64,000 nucleotides of DNA. Source: Takakia lepidozioides. Taxonomy: Eukaryota > Streptophyta > Takakiopsida > Takakiales > Takakiaceae. The stretch covers positions 28,439,053 through 28,503,052 of the forward strand of contig CM060732.1 in NCBI GenBank assembly GCA_030704615.1, written 5' to 3'. The stretch's first letter is position 1. The number at the start of each line of letters is the position of its first letter. The notes under the pieces were generated by a model, which was not told the origin of the DNA, did not search any database, and worked only from the letters and a program-made list of their open reading frames with translations. Position numbers and translations under genes: made by a program. This document shows positions 10,216 through 22,267 of this stretch, one piece after another.

Positions 10216-11497
10216 TACCGTCAGATCACACGCGTCCATTAAGTTCTTACATTATTTCTATTGTCTTCCATCCCAAAGCCACCATACTAGGTAGGATAGA
10301 ATAATTTAGTATCTCCTAACAAAGGTTAGCTAATAAAAGAGACCCGGAAGGCATAATCCTATACCCTTTACAAATTAGCAACTTAGGATATGTGTAAGCA
10401 AAAAGAACTACAAAAATAAATGAAAACACTATGAACTTTCTTAACAGAAAATGATATGAAATTACATTCTATACGGTCTAAGTGGCTTGAAGTTGAGGTA
10501 CATTTGATTGTCAAGTTCCTAATTATTTTGCAATGTTAGCTGATGTCGTTGTCAAGATCAATAAAGGGCTAGACCTAAAGCCTCTAGTCAATGGCAAGGT
10601 TGTTCTGAAACTTGCATAAATTCATAACTTAGGAACACAAGATCAAAGTGCCAGCCCCAAGAATTATTGTATAACTTGCTAAAAAAATTTACTTTCAAAT
10701 AATAAGTCAGGAAAAAATATGAATATTAATGGAAAGATTTGTAATTTTGTTGTAAAGACCTTTGAACACCATTGTTTTCCATGGAATTTTTCTCGCACAT
10801 ATACCTAGAGTATTGAGCAACAATGTCAAAAATTCCATATACAAAGATTGATTAGTAAATGGATCAGAACATTATCCGCACACAACGTAATGATAGACTA
10901 GACTAAATGGATGTTAAAACGTGAAGCTTATGTGAGCCCACCATTTTCAGTAAGCCTAGACCTATAAACTGCGGAAGAAGTCTAAGAAAGATGCGATGAG
11001 CCATAGACCTTGCAAACATGTTGAATCCACAAAACAAAAATGAAACCACAAACAAAGCCATCGGATGGATTTCAAACGAGGATATCCAAACATCATACTT
11101 GAGACCAGTAAGAACAAAACATTATGTAAAATATGCCTAGACATTCAGGGAAACATCAATAAATTTTATTTCCCATGATCCTTCATAACCAATATCATGT
11201 TCAAGAATATATGGAAGTAATGGTGCAACTAGAACTAATACTACCCCCTGAAACGAAGGCACTATCATCTACAAATACCCTAGCTTGGCATACGAATGTC
11301 TCCAAATATAGTTGGAGTTCATAGGACTGGGTGATCATCGAATGATAGACACAACTACCGTGCAATTACCACCGTGTACTCGGGCAGATGGAGGTACTCA
11401 ACTAGAAACACTCAATTTTCCCTATCATCTCTATAGCTAACAACCTCTCCTTACAGAACTTCTAAACGTCATCTCTCCCTCTAATGTCACCTTCATC
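10216..11497. other. AT-rich non-coding stretch
   Basis: I see no gene, no clear repeat and no transposon end here. Reading frames are short and lack recognisable motifs. Confidence 0.5.
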
Positions 11498-12850
11498 TTG
11501 TCACTCATAACTCAATTTCAGCAGGTCCATCTTTCACACCTGTTTCTCTCTCTCTTTTTTAGCAGTGGGAGGGGGCCAAAAATGAGTCCGTTACCATATA
11601 TAGTTTCAATCTTCTCTCCTACTTGTCTATCTCAACTTTGTCACACCTCTGATCTCTATTTCTTTTGCAATCAACCTCTCCAAATTGATGCTTCTACGAA
11701 CACATGTACAAATGCGAGACAATGGTTGACAACGAATGTTTTGACAGGCTGCAACATCATTCAATCTACATTGCACAATACTTCAGAACAGGCCATTACC
11801 TTGATCTGGCTCTTCAAACACTTGCACATCATGGGCTGGACATTCCAATAATGATACTTCACGATTACCTCATTTGTAGGTTCAGAAAGCTCTTCCGCAC
11901 CAACTGTATGATGTTTATGACGCACGGTACCTGCAGCTGCAACATAGTTATCTATATCTGGCAAGATATCCCAATGGTCCACTTGGCAAGGAGACCATGC
12001 ATGAGTACCAGATCTGGGCCCGGGCTGAGTACCAAAGGAAGGAAAGTGGGCTTGAAGCGTTTGTTGAAGCCACTCTTGCATAGTAAGTTAACCGTCACCT
12101 GCAACAAAGTGTAATCCTTGTGAGAACCCTAATCTCTGACATTGCCCAACATCAACAGAAGACACCTAACCAATCAGCTGCCCATACGTCTCTAGAGAAA
12201 GCCTCCAGGTTGCAAGCCTGAAAATCCATGGAAACCCTATGCACACTGTTCATGATACCCTATTGGCACGATTACAACACAGATAGTTTATCTATTATCT
12301 ATTATCTTCAAAAGCATAAAACACTATTTTAACTAATTCTGGACTTTTGTTTGGTCCAGAAATAATATAAGATATATGAATAAATATAATCTATAATAGA
12401 AATAAAGAGATATATCTATAATTATTTGGCTATTTGTGCACTATATAACAACGAATTATATAATCCTCCACACATTCTACGCATAAATACAAGTATGTAT
12501 TGTGGTCTTAGAGGAACATCCACTGCCAAGTTGACGTTCATTAAAAGGAATGGGAGGATGCAATGAATCAAACAACGATGAGAGCTCCGATATCCAAAAT
12601 GACATACACAAACAAACAGAACAATGGCAGAACCAATGAAACAATGATGGCATGTGATGAAGATGACAACATGGAAAAACGAGTCTGTCGGGACCTGATT
12701 GATGATATCAAACATTCATATTTTATTTGAGATTGTATCATTCAAGGCAATGGACCAACAGAAAAATGAACGTCAATTGTCCATCCGTTCATGGACTTAA
12801 TGCCATACAAGCCATAGATTCTGAAGCCATAGAACCGTTACAGCTTACAC
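11498..12850. other. Weak coding-like segments, unrecognised
   Basis: A frame on - (12081-11761, 106 residues, containing LQAHFPSFGTQPGP and HWDILPDIDNYVAAAG) has protein-like composition but matches no family I know. It could be a decayed exon of a host gene or transposon. The remainder to 12850 is AT-rich, with one imperfect CCACTG-type palindrome at 12515-12538. Confidence 0.25.
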
Positions 12851-13480
12851 TAACTCATTAATAATACTGAGCCTCCTCCCAAACTGCTCACAGTCAAGGC
12901 ATGTGTCCGAAGACACCTCCGGTTACCACAACCACTTGCAACGGTCTCCGCACCAGAGGAAACGGAGATACTTTCAGGAAGGTGAAACCGGCTGACATTG
13001 TCATCTGAAATATTATTGCCAACTCTACTTGATGCACTTGAAGCCTCCCGGCACGCCCGCCATTCTTCCCAATCACGCAATTATTTATTTATTTCTAGAA
13101 TTTGTTCCTTCAATGTAACTGGGGACACGCGGTTGAAATGACAAATGTTAGGCCCAAAGTGGAAGTTTTGCATAATGAGGATTTATTGAGGTAAGAGTGC
13201 AAATGCAAATGCAAAAGAATTGGAAAATCAAATTATGAACAAACAACAGAACAGTGGGATTCACGTGCCTACTAACGTAATCAGGTTCCTTTTGTTGTGG
13301 GATCCAAACACGAGGATCAAGATATCTTCCATACCAGGCCCAGCAGACATGGTCTTGACCAATAGGCTTATGAGAACACTTTGTCCGGTTCTCGCTAATG
13401 TAATCAACGACTGTTGAAGCTCCAGCCATCTCCGATATATATGGCCACAATGCCTTTGTCATATCATCCCGGTCACGCAA
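12850..13480 (-). other. Unrecognised coding-like fragments
   Basis: Two frames on -, 13480-13148 (110 residues, with RDRDDMTKALWPYISEMAG and YGRYLDPRVWIPQQKEPDYV near the start) and 13080-12850 (76 residues, Ser/Gly-rich). Both begin with a similar RD(W/R) string after Arg and could be exons of one gene or copies of one segment. I do not recognise the family. Confidence 0.25.
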
Positions 13481-13509
13481 GCCGTTTGGTGATGGCTTGA
13501 ATGAGAAAG

Positions 13510-13930
13510 GGAATAATCACTAGTACAGATTATCATTTTTATGACTGCAAATATCACTACATTTGCAGTGATAAGTGCGATTATTACTACATCACTCTGC
13601 AGTGAAAAACACGAAGTCAGTTCTATCATCACTGCGGAGTGATAAGTGCGAAGTGATGGTCATCACTGCAGACGTGGCACCTGCCCAACGACTCAGAGTG
13701 ACGTGGGGTGTAGTCATAATTATACGACTACAAGGCTACGTGTCAGACTACACTTACGACTACGTCACTACAGATGAGCGCCAACATGGAGAGGTCTCTC
13801 CATGACACGTGTGACCCCACGGATGTATATGACTACACTTATGACTATATCACTACTCACTACATCACTGAGGGTAGCATGTAGCATATTTCATGACTAC
13901 AAATATGACTCCATCACTATAGCTTTATTC
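13510..13930. repeat. Region of short palindromes built on ATCACTGC/GCAGTGAT
   Basis: Many short direct and inverted copies of CACTGCAGTG-like and GACTACxxxTATGACT strings. Examples are TTTGCAGTGAT near 13562 facing ATCACTACATTTGCAG, and ATCACTGCAGACG near 13665. The composition suggests a foldback or MITE-like non-autonomous DNA element, but I could not define terminal inverted repeats or a target duplication. Confidence 0.35.
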
Positions 13931-14284
13931 TGGTTTTGGTAGGTCATCTAAAACGTGTCTTTATTCAATTAGTTTATAAAACCATTAATGTTATTTTATT
14001 TATTAATGTTATTTAAATTTTATTTATCGTTTTGATATTCAAAAGTGTATAAATATACAGAGCAATATAGTTAATTGAATGAAAGAATTTCACACAAATA
14101 CATAGATTGTCTCTCGAATGTCGCTCATACTACAAAAATCCAATGGGAAAAATGTTCCCATGGATGCCACAAAGGCTCTACAATCAAGAAGCCTGAAAGG
14201 CCACATGGATAAATAACCAAGCCTCAAAAGCTACAAGTCCCAAAACCCAAGCCCACTTAGGGGCAGCAGTCCACTAGTACTCCT

Positions 14285-14900
14285 ACAATTGAAGAGCTCT
14301 ATTTATATATCACCACTGTGGCATATTTTCAACGACATTGCATCATCTTTCAGGAGCTTCAGGCTCCAAATTGTGGTGTTTCCTACCACCTGCCTCAACT
14401 CTCTCAGAGGAGCATTACTTATGCTCGCCTCTTTGATGGATAGAGCAGCATAATCGAGTGGCACCACAGGGTACCCATCACGCACCATGCTCCCTTGCAG
14501 ACCAACAAAAAGTCCACATCCAACCTTGGTGCATTTGCTGTTGACATCAAATAGCCGAACATGATCTCCTACCTTGAACTGTCATCCCAACTCCCAAATA
14601 CATAGAAGTATATATCAAAACTCCTTAGAAGTGCTGGACTAGCAACCAGCTACATACAATAGCAGCCCAAAAGTAACTACTGCTCAGGGGATTGCCTAAA
14701 GGTCAAGGCCTCGTGCAGGTTAGCTGCCAAGCATTTCTGATCCTCAAAATGCAAGACTTCAGTGACAGATTGAGTCCCATGGAATAGACCATCAGATTCT
14801 ACCCATGCAGGTTTATTGTAGCTATTGATCCACAGGGAATCATAGGTAATCTTGTGCTTGAAATCTGACCCCCTTGGATGAATCTGGACCCACACTCTAT
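14285..14900 (-). other. Unrecognised decayed coding fragments
   Basis: On -, a frame covering about 14580-14303 reads FKVGDHVRLFDVNSK and then MVRDGYPVVPLDYAALSIKEA. A second frame at 14895-14677 reads QIHPRGSDFKHKITYDSLWI. Composition and length suggest pieces of one decayed protein-coding gene or transposon. No family is recognised. Confidence 0.3.
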
Positions 14901-15124
14901 CTCTGCTCCTTTAGGTATCCATGCCTATGCATTCATCCTTGCCTTGCTACTAGCAGCAGCCTATATTTGTTCTAGGAAACACCCAACTCAGCTTATCACA
15001 CTAGTTCCTATGCTGATATTGCGTCTGCTACTCTCTGAAATGTAACAGGCATTCACCTTTTTGCCTCAGTTGTCCCACCATTGACTGGGGTAAGAAAAGT
15101 AATCATTCCACAGCTTCTCGTCAT

Positions 15125-15935
15125 TTGCCCCTAGGTCTCCAAAGCCTCATCCCGCGCCCTTGTTATGCATATCCTGCAATCATCACTCCACAATACCACA
15201 TATCGTTCAGCCATACTGTTGAACACTCCCTTTGCATCCTCAATGCACCCACATTTGGCATACATGTCCACCAGGGCAGTGTTCAAAATGACAGGTGCAA
15301 TTGCAGATTTGATGATGTCATCATGCATCTCTTTGCCCTTTTCCAGGGTTGCCAGGCTTGCACAAGCATTGCAAACACACAAACGTGATCTGGTTACATT
15401 TCACCTCTTCCCCCCCTCATTTGCTCATAGGTCTTGCCTCCATCTCGCGCCCCTGCTGTGCATATCCTGCAAGCATGGCATTCCATGACACCATATCTTG
15501 TTCAGCCATATTATCGAACACTCCCTTTGCATCCTTGATGCACCCACATCTTGGATACATGTCCACTAGGGTATTGTACTTCAGAATGACATCGGGTACA
15601 ATCCAGCTCTGACAATGTCACTATGGACCTCTTTGCCTTTTTCCAGGGCTTCCAGGCTTGCACATGCATTCCAAATGCACACAAACGTGATGTGTTTGGG
15701 CTTCACCCCTTCCCCCATCATTTGATCCTAGGTCTCCAAAGCCTCCATACCAAGTCCCTGCTGTGCATACTCTGCAAGCATCGCATTCCACGACACCACA
15801 TCTCATTCAGCCATAGTGTTGAAAACTCCCTTCGCATCCTTAATGCACCCACATTTCGCATACATGTCCACTAGGGCAGTGTTCAAAATAACATCTGGTA
15901 CAATTCCAGCTTTGACGATGTCAGCATGGACCTCT
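15125..15935 (-). pseudogene. PPR protein fragment (P-L-S type)
   Basis: The - strand encodes, for example, ACASLATLEKGKEMHDDII followed by LNTALVDMYAKCGCIEDAK and VFNSMAERYVV. This is the pattern of plant P-L-S pentatricopeptide-repeat proteins, which bind organellar RNA. About 2.7 consecutive triplets can be followed as diverged copies of a ~305-bp unit (15125-15390, 15395-15690, 15695-15935), each with frameshifts or stops. The right edge is cut exactly where the LTR of element 2 begins. It is a relic of a much longer gene; retro-insertion or recombination removed the rest. Confidence 0.8.
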
Positions 15936-16854
15936 TGTCGGGCGGCTTTTACTCACCCATCCCTTCGCTATCCGAGGTGGAAACTCCAAGATAGAAGAGT
16001 TGGATATCTCTAAGCACTCAGCCCGCTCAGAACAATCAGTCATGACCTGCAGCTAGTGAATCATGGTTGTGCTTCATATTTGTATTCCTTCTTGCCTTCA
16101 TGTTATCAATTTACCTTACCGTGTATACTGAAGCATCAGATTGCTTCAGTATCTACTAAGTTCCAGTTAATCATGCATTCATCCCACAGCTTCACTCATG
16201 TCTCTCTACACAGTGTGATTGTATCGAATAAGTATCAGATTATGATTTATCAGGTATCAGGCCAATGCCATGGTGACTCTAATCTGCCCTACAATATCAC
16301 TACAGCTTTGCATGTACAAGCATCTACTGTTCATCTCTCCTCCTCTCCGTGCTCTCATTCTTGCTCTCCGCCTGATCTCCTCTCATCCATGACCAAGAAG
16401 CACTCCCCGTGAAGTCCCCTCTTCCTGTTGCCGTTCTCCTTAATCTACCCCCAAGCTGTTCTAACCACCTAACTAACTAACCGTCACCCCTGAAGTAACA
16501 CGTTCCCCCTGCAGATGTCGTTCCCACACAGTCATTCTCTGTCAATGATAACTGTTCCCCATGTACTGTGACAGACTGTGTCAAGCTGTGCCGAGCTGTG
16601 ACTGGCTGTGTAAAGCGGGCTGTGACTGGCTGTGTGAAGCTGTGTCAGGCTGTGCAAAGCTGTGGCGGCTGTGACGGGCTGTGTGAAGCTGTGCGAAACT
16701 GTGGCGGGCTGTGTAAAGCTGTGTCGGGCTGTGTAACCCCCCTAAAGCCTGCTGCTGCCACCCCTAAGGCTCCTGTTGGTCTCAATCTGCGCAAAAATTA
16801 AGGGTACCCCACTGAACCCGTAAAAGCGTCTAAGTCCCAAGCAGCCCTTTAACA
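15936..16854 (-). mobile_element. 3' LTR of element 2
   Basis: A 919-bp LTR. In the sense of element 2 (on -) it starts TGTTAAAGGG directly after the polypurine tract and ends ...GCCCGACA. It belongs to a shorter subfamily with the element 3 LTR, with fewer GCTGTG units (16565-16732) than the LTRs at 5686, 21249 and 32422. It truncates the PPR pseudogene on its left. Confidence 0.85.
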
Positions 16855-16885
16855 TTACCCCTCCCCCTCTCAAAAAGCCGTGTCC
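16855..16885 (-). promoter_or_regulatory. Polypurine tract of element 2
   Basis: On - the run GAGAGGGGGAGGGGTAA lies between the ORF3 stop and the LTR start TGTTA, the canonical arrangement for plus-strand priming. Confidence 0.75.
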
Positions 16886-16892
16886 TCACGGT

Positions 16893-19800
16893 TTACTTTT
16901 TGGGATTAGCAAACCTTTGTGAGCGAGCACCCTTCTGACGGTGAGAGTCTCGCGAAGGACTCTGTGTGCGAGCCTGAGTCCAGTCACTGGTGGATGGAGA
17001 TGATTGAGCACTACCTGGAAATGTCTGACCCTCCTTTGGCTGATAACGAGGTAACCTCTCAGGCATAGGAGATCCCCGTTGTTTCTTCTCTGCCATCTGA
17101 AGTGCATAGTCCTCTGCCATGTCAAAAGAGTCCGCTGAACAAATAGTAGTATCAGAATCCTCGTCCCCCCTTAGGTGTTTTAACAGCCGAATTTTAAGTG
17201 GAATCTTGTGTGGCATACAATGTGGTCCCACCATGTCTGGAAGTTTAAACTGTACAACTTGTTGTAAGCGTTTGCAAGCAAAATTAGTGAACGTCCTGAA
17301 CTCCTTATCTGTATAGGTAAGAGGTGTGCCAATGACTTTGGAACAGTGTAAGTATTTCCAGGCTTCATGTCCCTTAAAGAAAATATCCTCAGGGCCAAAT
17401 TTCTGTGTTGTCAAACTGTTCCAAGCCGAATGAAACCATGTACGAAGTTGGGAATCCTTTTGCATCATAATTTTTGCATCATATAGGTACATATGAGGTG
17501 GCACTGAAGATAAGACCCAATGATCCCCACTGGAATAACTCAGAAATTGCGATTGCATCCTCTGCTGCTCAATGTGATAACGTGCCAGAAAACAAGCAAC
17601 ATAGTATAAGCCACAGCCCATGACAATACTTGATACCTCATTGGTCTTGGTATAAATGTACCCATGTACAACTTGGAACACAATTAATTCCCTTAGCATG
17701 GTACCTGCTTCAGACCAGTACCTCGCAAAGTGATGATCCTCAATGGGTCGATTGCTCGGAATAACCTTAGTCCGAGTTGTCACCGGCAACCAAATGCACA
17801 TGATCTGGTAGTAATGTGCCAAGGACTGCGGAGGACTTAATTCCTTCCAAGCCAAATCCAACACAATGGGAATTTGGTTGAAGGGCATAATCATAGCCCG
17901 ACTGTACTCTCGTGCAGCAGGAGTCTTAGGTGGGTTAAAAAGCAGCATCTCCCCATACCTCAGGTTGTGGTGTGGCTGTAGTAACAATAGGGTCAGCTAC
18001 TTGCACAACCACCTGCTGTGGTAATTGTACCACTGACCCTTCTACCACTAGCATCTCCTGTACCGGTATCTCCTGCACCCCCTACAAAGAAGATTGAAAA
18101 ATTAGAGACCTGGTATGTAAATAAGTAGCCATGAGCTGCTCCTCAGGAACAAAGACTCTCTTGTCAATATTTGAACTCAGGTCATCCACTTGAGTCTGCA
18201 GACCGTCCACGTCCTCCTGTAGCTCCGCTATTCTACTATAGACATTGTCTGTAGTAGTTGTGGCAATGTTCTGCACCTGCAATCTGAGCTCATTCATCTC
18301 GCCCTGGGTGAGCTTTCGTGGTGCTTTGCCTTCTACCGGCCCTTGTGCTAACCAGACCTGCATAAGGTGGTTATCCACCAAGTCGTGTGTGGCACCCCTG
18401 AGAGTTTGCTCCTCCGTGAGTCTGTACACATCTATCTGCTATTGTAAAGCCTCAATGCGCTTAGCATGAGGTTCAACCAGACTCGCATAGGCAGCAGCCA
18501 GATTATTGGCTTCCTTCCAAGCCTTGTTAGCCACAGAAAGTTCATTTCTATTGACCATGACTGTTTGTTGCAACTCCAGGATGTACCTCTCCTGGTCAGC
18601 CTCATCCTGTCTATATTGTTTGAAAGTATTCTCATTGCGACAGATTGTATTCTTCATATCAACAATGAGTTTCGCTTGCTCTATTATCTCAGCTTCTGCC
18701 CTCATACATCTCTCTCCTTGTCTGTTAACTTCTGATGCAGTTTGCTCAAGAGTAGTTGTGAGTGTAGCATATTGTATGGTCATCTTCTCATGTACTGCCT
18801 CCAACTCTGTATGTAGTACATTCACTTCTTGCAACTTGCCCTCATGCTTCATTTGCATTTGGTATAACTGTTGTTTATGTGCTTCATGCAACTGGTCCTG
18901 CTCGAGGCCTGCTTCAATCAATTGTCCCTTGGCCAACTGCAAAGCAGCCTTTGTGTCCTCCAACTCCTGCTGTAACTTGAGATTGACCTCCTCATCTACC
19001 TTGTTAGCACATTCCATGGCAATTTGAGCCTCAAACTCTTTCCTGAGTTCTTCCCTCAAAGCTGCCAATTGGGTAGATGGAACATGGGATTTCATATAAG
19101 TGCCCAACAAATTAAGTGTCCTGCTTATCGAACTCATAAGCATGGTCTGTTGAGGGTCATCATGGTGAACTTGTTGCTGTTCTCCTTGATCCTCCATAGT
19201 GTGATGCCTCACCAACCATTCAGGCCATTGTCCCACCAAATTCTCTTCCTAAACCACCTCATCCTCCACCGGTGTTGCAGTGTCCTTATTTTCTACCCCT
19301 GATACCTCTGTCACAGGTGTGGGTATTACATGCACAGCAGGGTTTTCCCTAGACAAGTGCTGCACCTCAGGAACAACTGATTCCCTTACCAAGCCAGAGT
19401 TTTCATAGAGAAGGTTACCATTCTCAATTTCGGCCACGACCTGCTCTGTAGTGGGAATGTCCAAGCCTTCTCCGTCCAGAGCAATTGGGGGTTGTGTCAC
19501 AACATACTCTAACTGTGGAACCTCTAAAACAACTGAGTCAACTGGTTGTGGTGGCTGTGGTATCAAAGTGACTTCCTCTTTCCTCTCCGAGGGCCGTGCT
19601 TCCAATAATAACAGCTCTTTGTGCTGCTGTGCCCAATCCTACATAAGAGCTTGGGAAACATTATCTTGCGGTTTTCGTGAAGCCAGTGGATCGGCCACTA
19701 TAGTCATACCCCGCTTTTGTCTCTTAGACTGGTGTTGCCCTGCCAGTCCACCCTCACTATGTGAAGAGCCCTGCTCTTCAATTGCAGTGATTTCTGCCTC

Positions 19801-21234
19801 AAACACTCCCATCTCTTTACGTTCCCGAGTATCAAGTATGCAAGAATCAAGAATGATTTGGGCAATGACTGGACCAGACACAATGATCGGAGACTTAGCA
19901 GCAGTGCCATGTAACCTTTTCATCTCATCCACCAGAGCATTGTACATTAACTCCGCCCAAGCTACATCCTCTCCCCTCAAAGCTTTCAGGATCTCCTCTG
20001 TGAATGACCTGCTCAAATACTGTTGGTTCTGTTTCATGGCAAACAGAACGTTCAATATTTGGCCAACTTCTCTGAGCCCTGGGTACTCGGCTTTGGTACA
20101 AGCGTAACCTTGAGTTTTAAAGAAACTCCCTTCTTGGAACAAATTCCCTATCTGCAATCTTGCCATGTGTTCATCCACATCCACATGACCTGATGGCAAA
20201 TCGAACAATTGCTGTAGGTACTGGGGAGTAATTTCTATATCTACTCCCCTCACCGGAGTAACTCCAGTCCGAGGCTCAAAGTTCTGAAGGAATTGAATCA
20301 TATATTGCCGATGATGCAAGGACCAGTTCTTGCGTAGCAGCCCCTCCAATCGCAACTTCCTTAGCAGCTGCACTGCCTGCGGTGCTGCAATTGTTTGCTT
20401 CTGCAGTATCGTGGTGCTCTTCACCCTGATATCCTCCATTCCCCTCACTCTCTTCATTCTAGACAAACAAAAAGGCTTTGTTTGAAACAGCTGAAGGAAA
20501 GATTGCAGGGCACAGAGCATGAAGGTATGGTTGGCACAGAATGAAACAGGTAAGTGTGTGTAAGCCTGTGGGGCTTGCAAGTATCGAGTGAGAGAAAATG
20601 TACTCTCAACTCGTCCGTCGTTGCGCCACTGTGTGAAAAGTAAAGCAAGTGTGTAATCCGTTACATCCGCCATAGCTACAAAGCTAGTGCTTTGATTGCC
20701 CCTCCCATCGAGACCTTGGCTATTCAGAGCCACCCCGACTCTTCTGCTCATAAACTTTCCTATTTCTTGTTCTTGTTTCTTGGAGGGAACCACCTGCATG
20801 TAATTCGCACTCCTGATTGGCTGTGGACTGCTTAAGTAATTTCTTAATTCCACCCCCCTCCATGGACATTCCCACCTGGAATGTCCAGTAGGACAGCACA
20901 TGTGGCATAGGTTCCCCTTTTCTGTACTCGGAAAGGGTTCCGTTACCCTTACACTGAATGCATTAATAGGCCCACAATTAGTATTAGTTGTTGTACCGGG
21001 TAGGTATTTTGACGGCCCGATTTGTCCGCATGCATAATGAGACCCACTTTTGCAGCGTGGTGTGCTTCGCCTTAGCGACCACGTGTCCGTTTCTAAACAT
21101 GCCCCCGACTTCCCTTCTTCGCGTGGCATATTCTCCAAGTTTGACTTCCAAACTTCTTCTTCACTTAATGGCCATTTTTCTGACGTTAACCTGCGTCCAC
21201 CTGTCACTGACCTAATGGACTGTGTAACCTGCAT
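16893..21234 (-). pseudogene. ORF3 of element 2, decayed
   Basis: Homologue of the element 1 ORF3, with an ATG start (MQVTQSIRS). The only intact CCHC zinc knuckle of the copies is here: C110-x2-C113-x4-H118-x4-C123. The frame from 21234 down to 18082 is continuous except for three stops, near 19637, 19247 and 18431. Each is TAG where element 4 has CAG. A frameshift between about 18080 and 17990 precedes the C-terminal 364 residues (17987-16893), which run through the Trp that is mutated in element 1. Coiled coil and Ser/Arg-rich tail are as in the other copies. Not functional as it stands. Confidence 0.85.
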
Positions 21235-21248
21235 GGGCTGTGTTGGGC

Positions 21249-22104
21249 TGTCGCGCGGCTTTTACTCACCCATCCCTTTGCTATCCGAGGTGGGAACTCT
21301 AAGATAGAAGAGTTGGAAATCTCTAAGCACTCAGCCCGCTCAGAATAATCAGTCATGACCTACAGCTAGTGTATCATGGGGGTGTTTCCTATTTGTACTC
21401 CTTCCCGCATTCATGTTAGCGAGTTACCTTACTATCTGCAATTAAGTATCAGTTTGCTTCAGAAATCTATCAAGTTCCATCCATTCATTCCACAGCTTCA
21501 CTCAGGTCTCTCTACACAGTGTGAGTATGAAGTATGTAACAGATTAATATCTATCAAGTATCAGGCTGAAGCCATGGTGTCTCTATTCTGCTCTACATTA
21601 CAACTCTACTTCTTGCATTCAGCCAATATCAATAGATCGTTTTCCTCCTACTCCGTGCTCTCCCTCTTTCTCCTCAGAGAAGCGCTCTCCGCTTCATTTC
21701 CAAGTTCTGATCCCCCCCAAAGTGATCCTCCTCCTGTCCCCGCTCCTCGCTTTATCTTCCTTTCCGTGGTTCTAACCGTTTCCCTCACTAACCGTCATCT
21801 GTGAACTAACATGTTTCATTCGCAGATGTTGTTCCCCACAGTCGTTCCCTGTCCTGCTATCCGTTCCCTATGGTTGTGACAGCTGTGTCAAGCTGTGACT
21901 GGCTATATGAAACTGTGACTGGCTGTGCGACTGTGTTGGGCTGTGTCAGGCTGTGTCGAGTTGTGACTGGCTGTGACGGCTGTGTCTGGCTGTGACAGGC
22001 TGTGTTGGACTGAGACGGGTTGTGTTGGCTGTGACGAGCTGTGTCGGCTGTGACGGGCTGTGTTGGACTGTGACTGGCTGTGTTGGCTGTGGCGGGCTGT
22101 GTAA

Positions 22105-22159
<55 letters not shown>

Positions 22160-22267
22160 GTGCGCTGCTAACACCCCTAAGGCTCCTGTTGGTCTCAGTC
22201 TGTGCAAAAATTAAGGGTACCCCACAAATCCCGTAAAAGTGCCTAAGTCCCAGACAGTCCTCTAACA
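21249..22267 (-). mobile_element. Solo LTR nested in element 2
   Basis: A 1,019-bp LTR with complete TG...CA ends lies between the pol tail repeat and the start of ORF3. It is flanked by a perfect 5-bp direct repeat TGGGC (21244-21248 and 22268-22272), a target-site duplication of gypsy size. Elements 1 and 4 have no LTR at the matching place, so they show the empty site. A whole element inserted here and later collapsed to one LTR by recombination. It is most similar to the LTRs at 5686 and 32422. Confidence 0.92.
22107..22155 (+). repeat. 49-base poly-C run within the solo LTR
   Basis: The other LTR copies have only 6-8 C at this position, between GTGTAA and TAAAG/TATAG. The run here is a slippage expansion or a sequencing/assembly error. 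Confidence 0.9.

Noticed and set aside
21249-22267. LTR as an internal, original part of element 2
   Set aside because: The TGGGC duplication and the empty sites in elements 1 and 4 show that it is an insertion.
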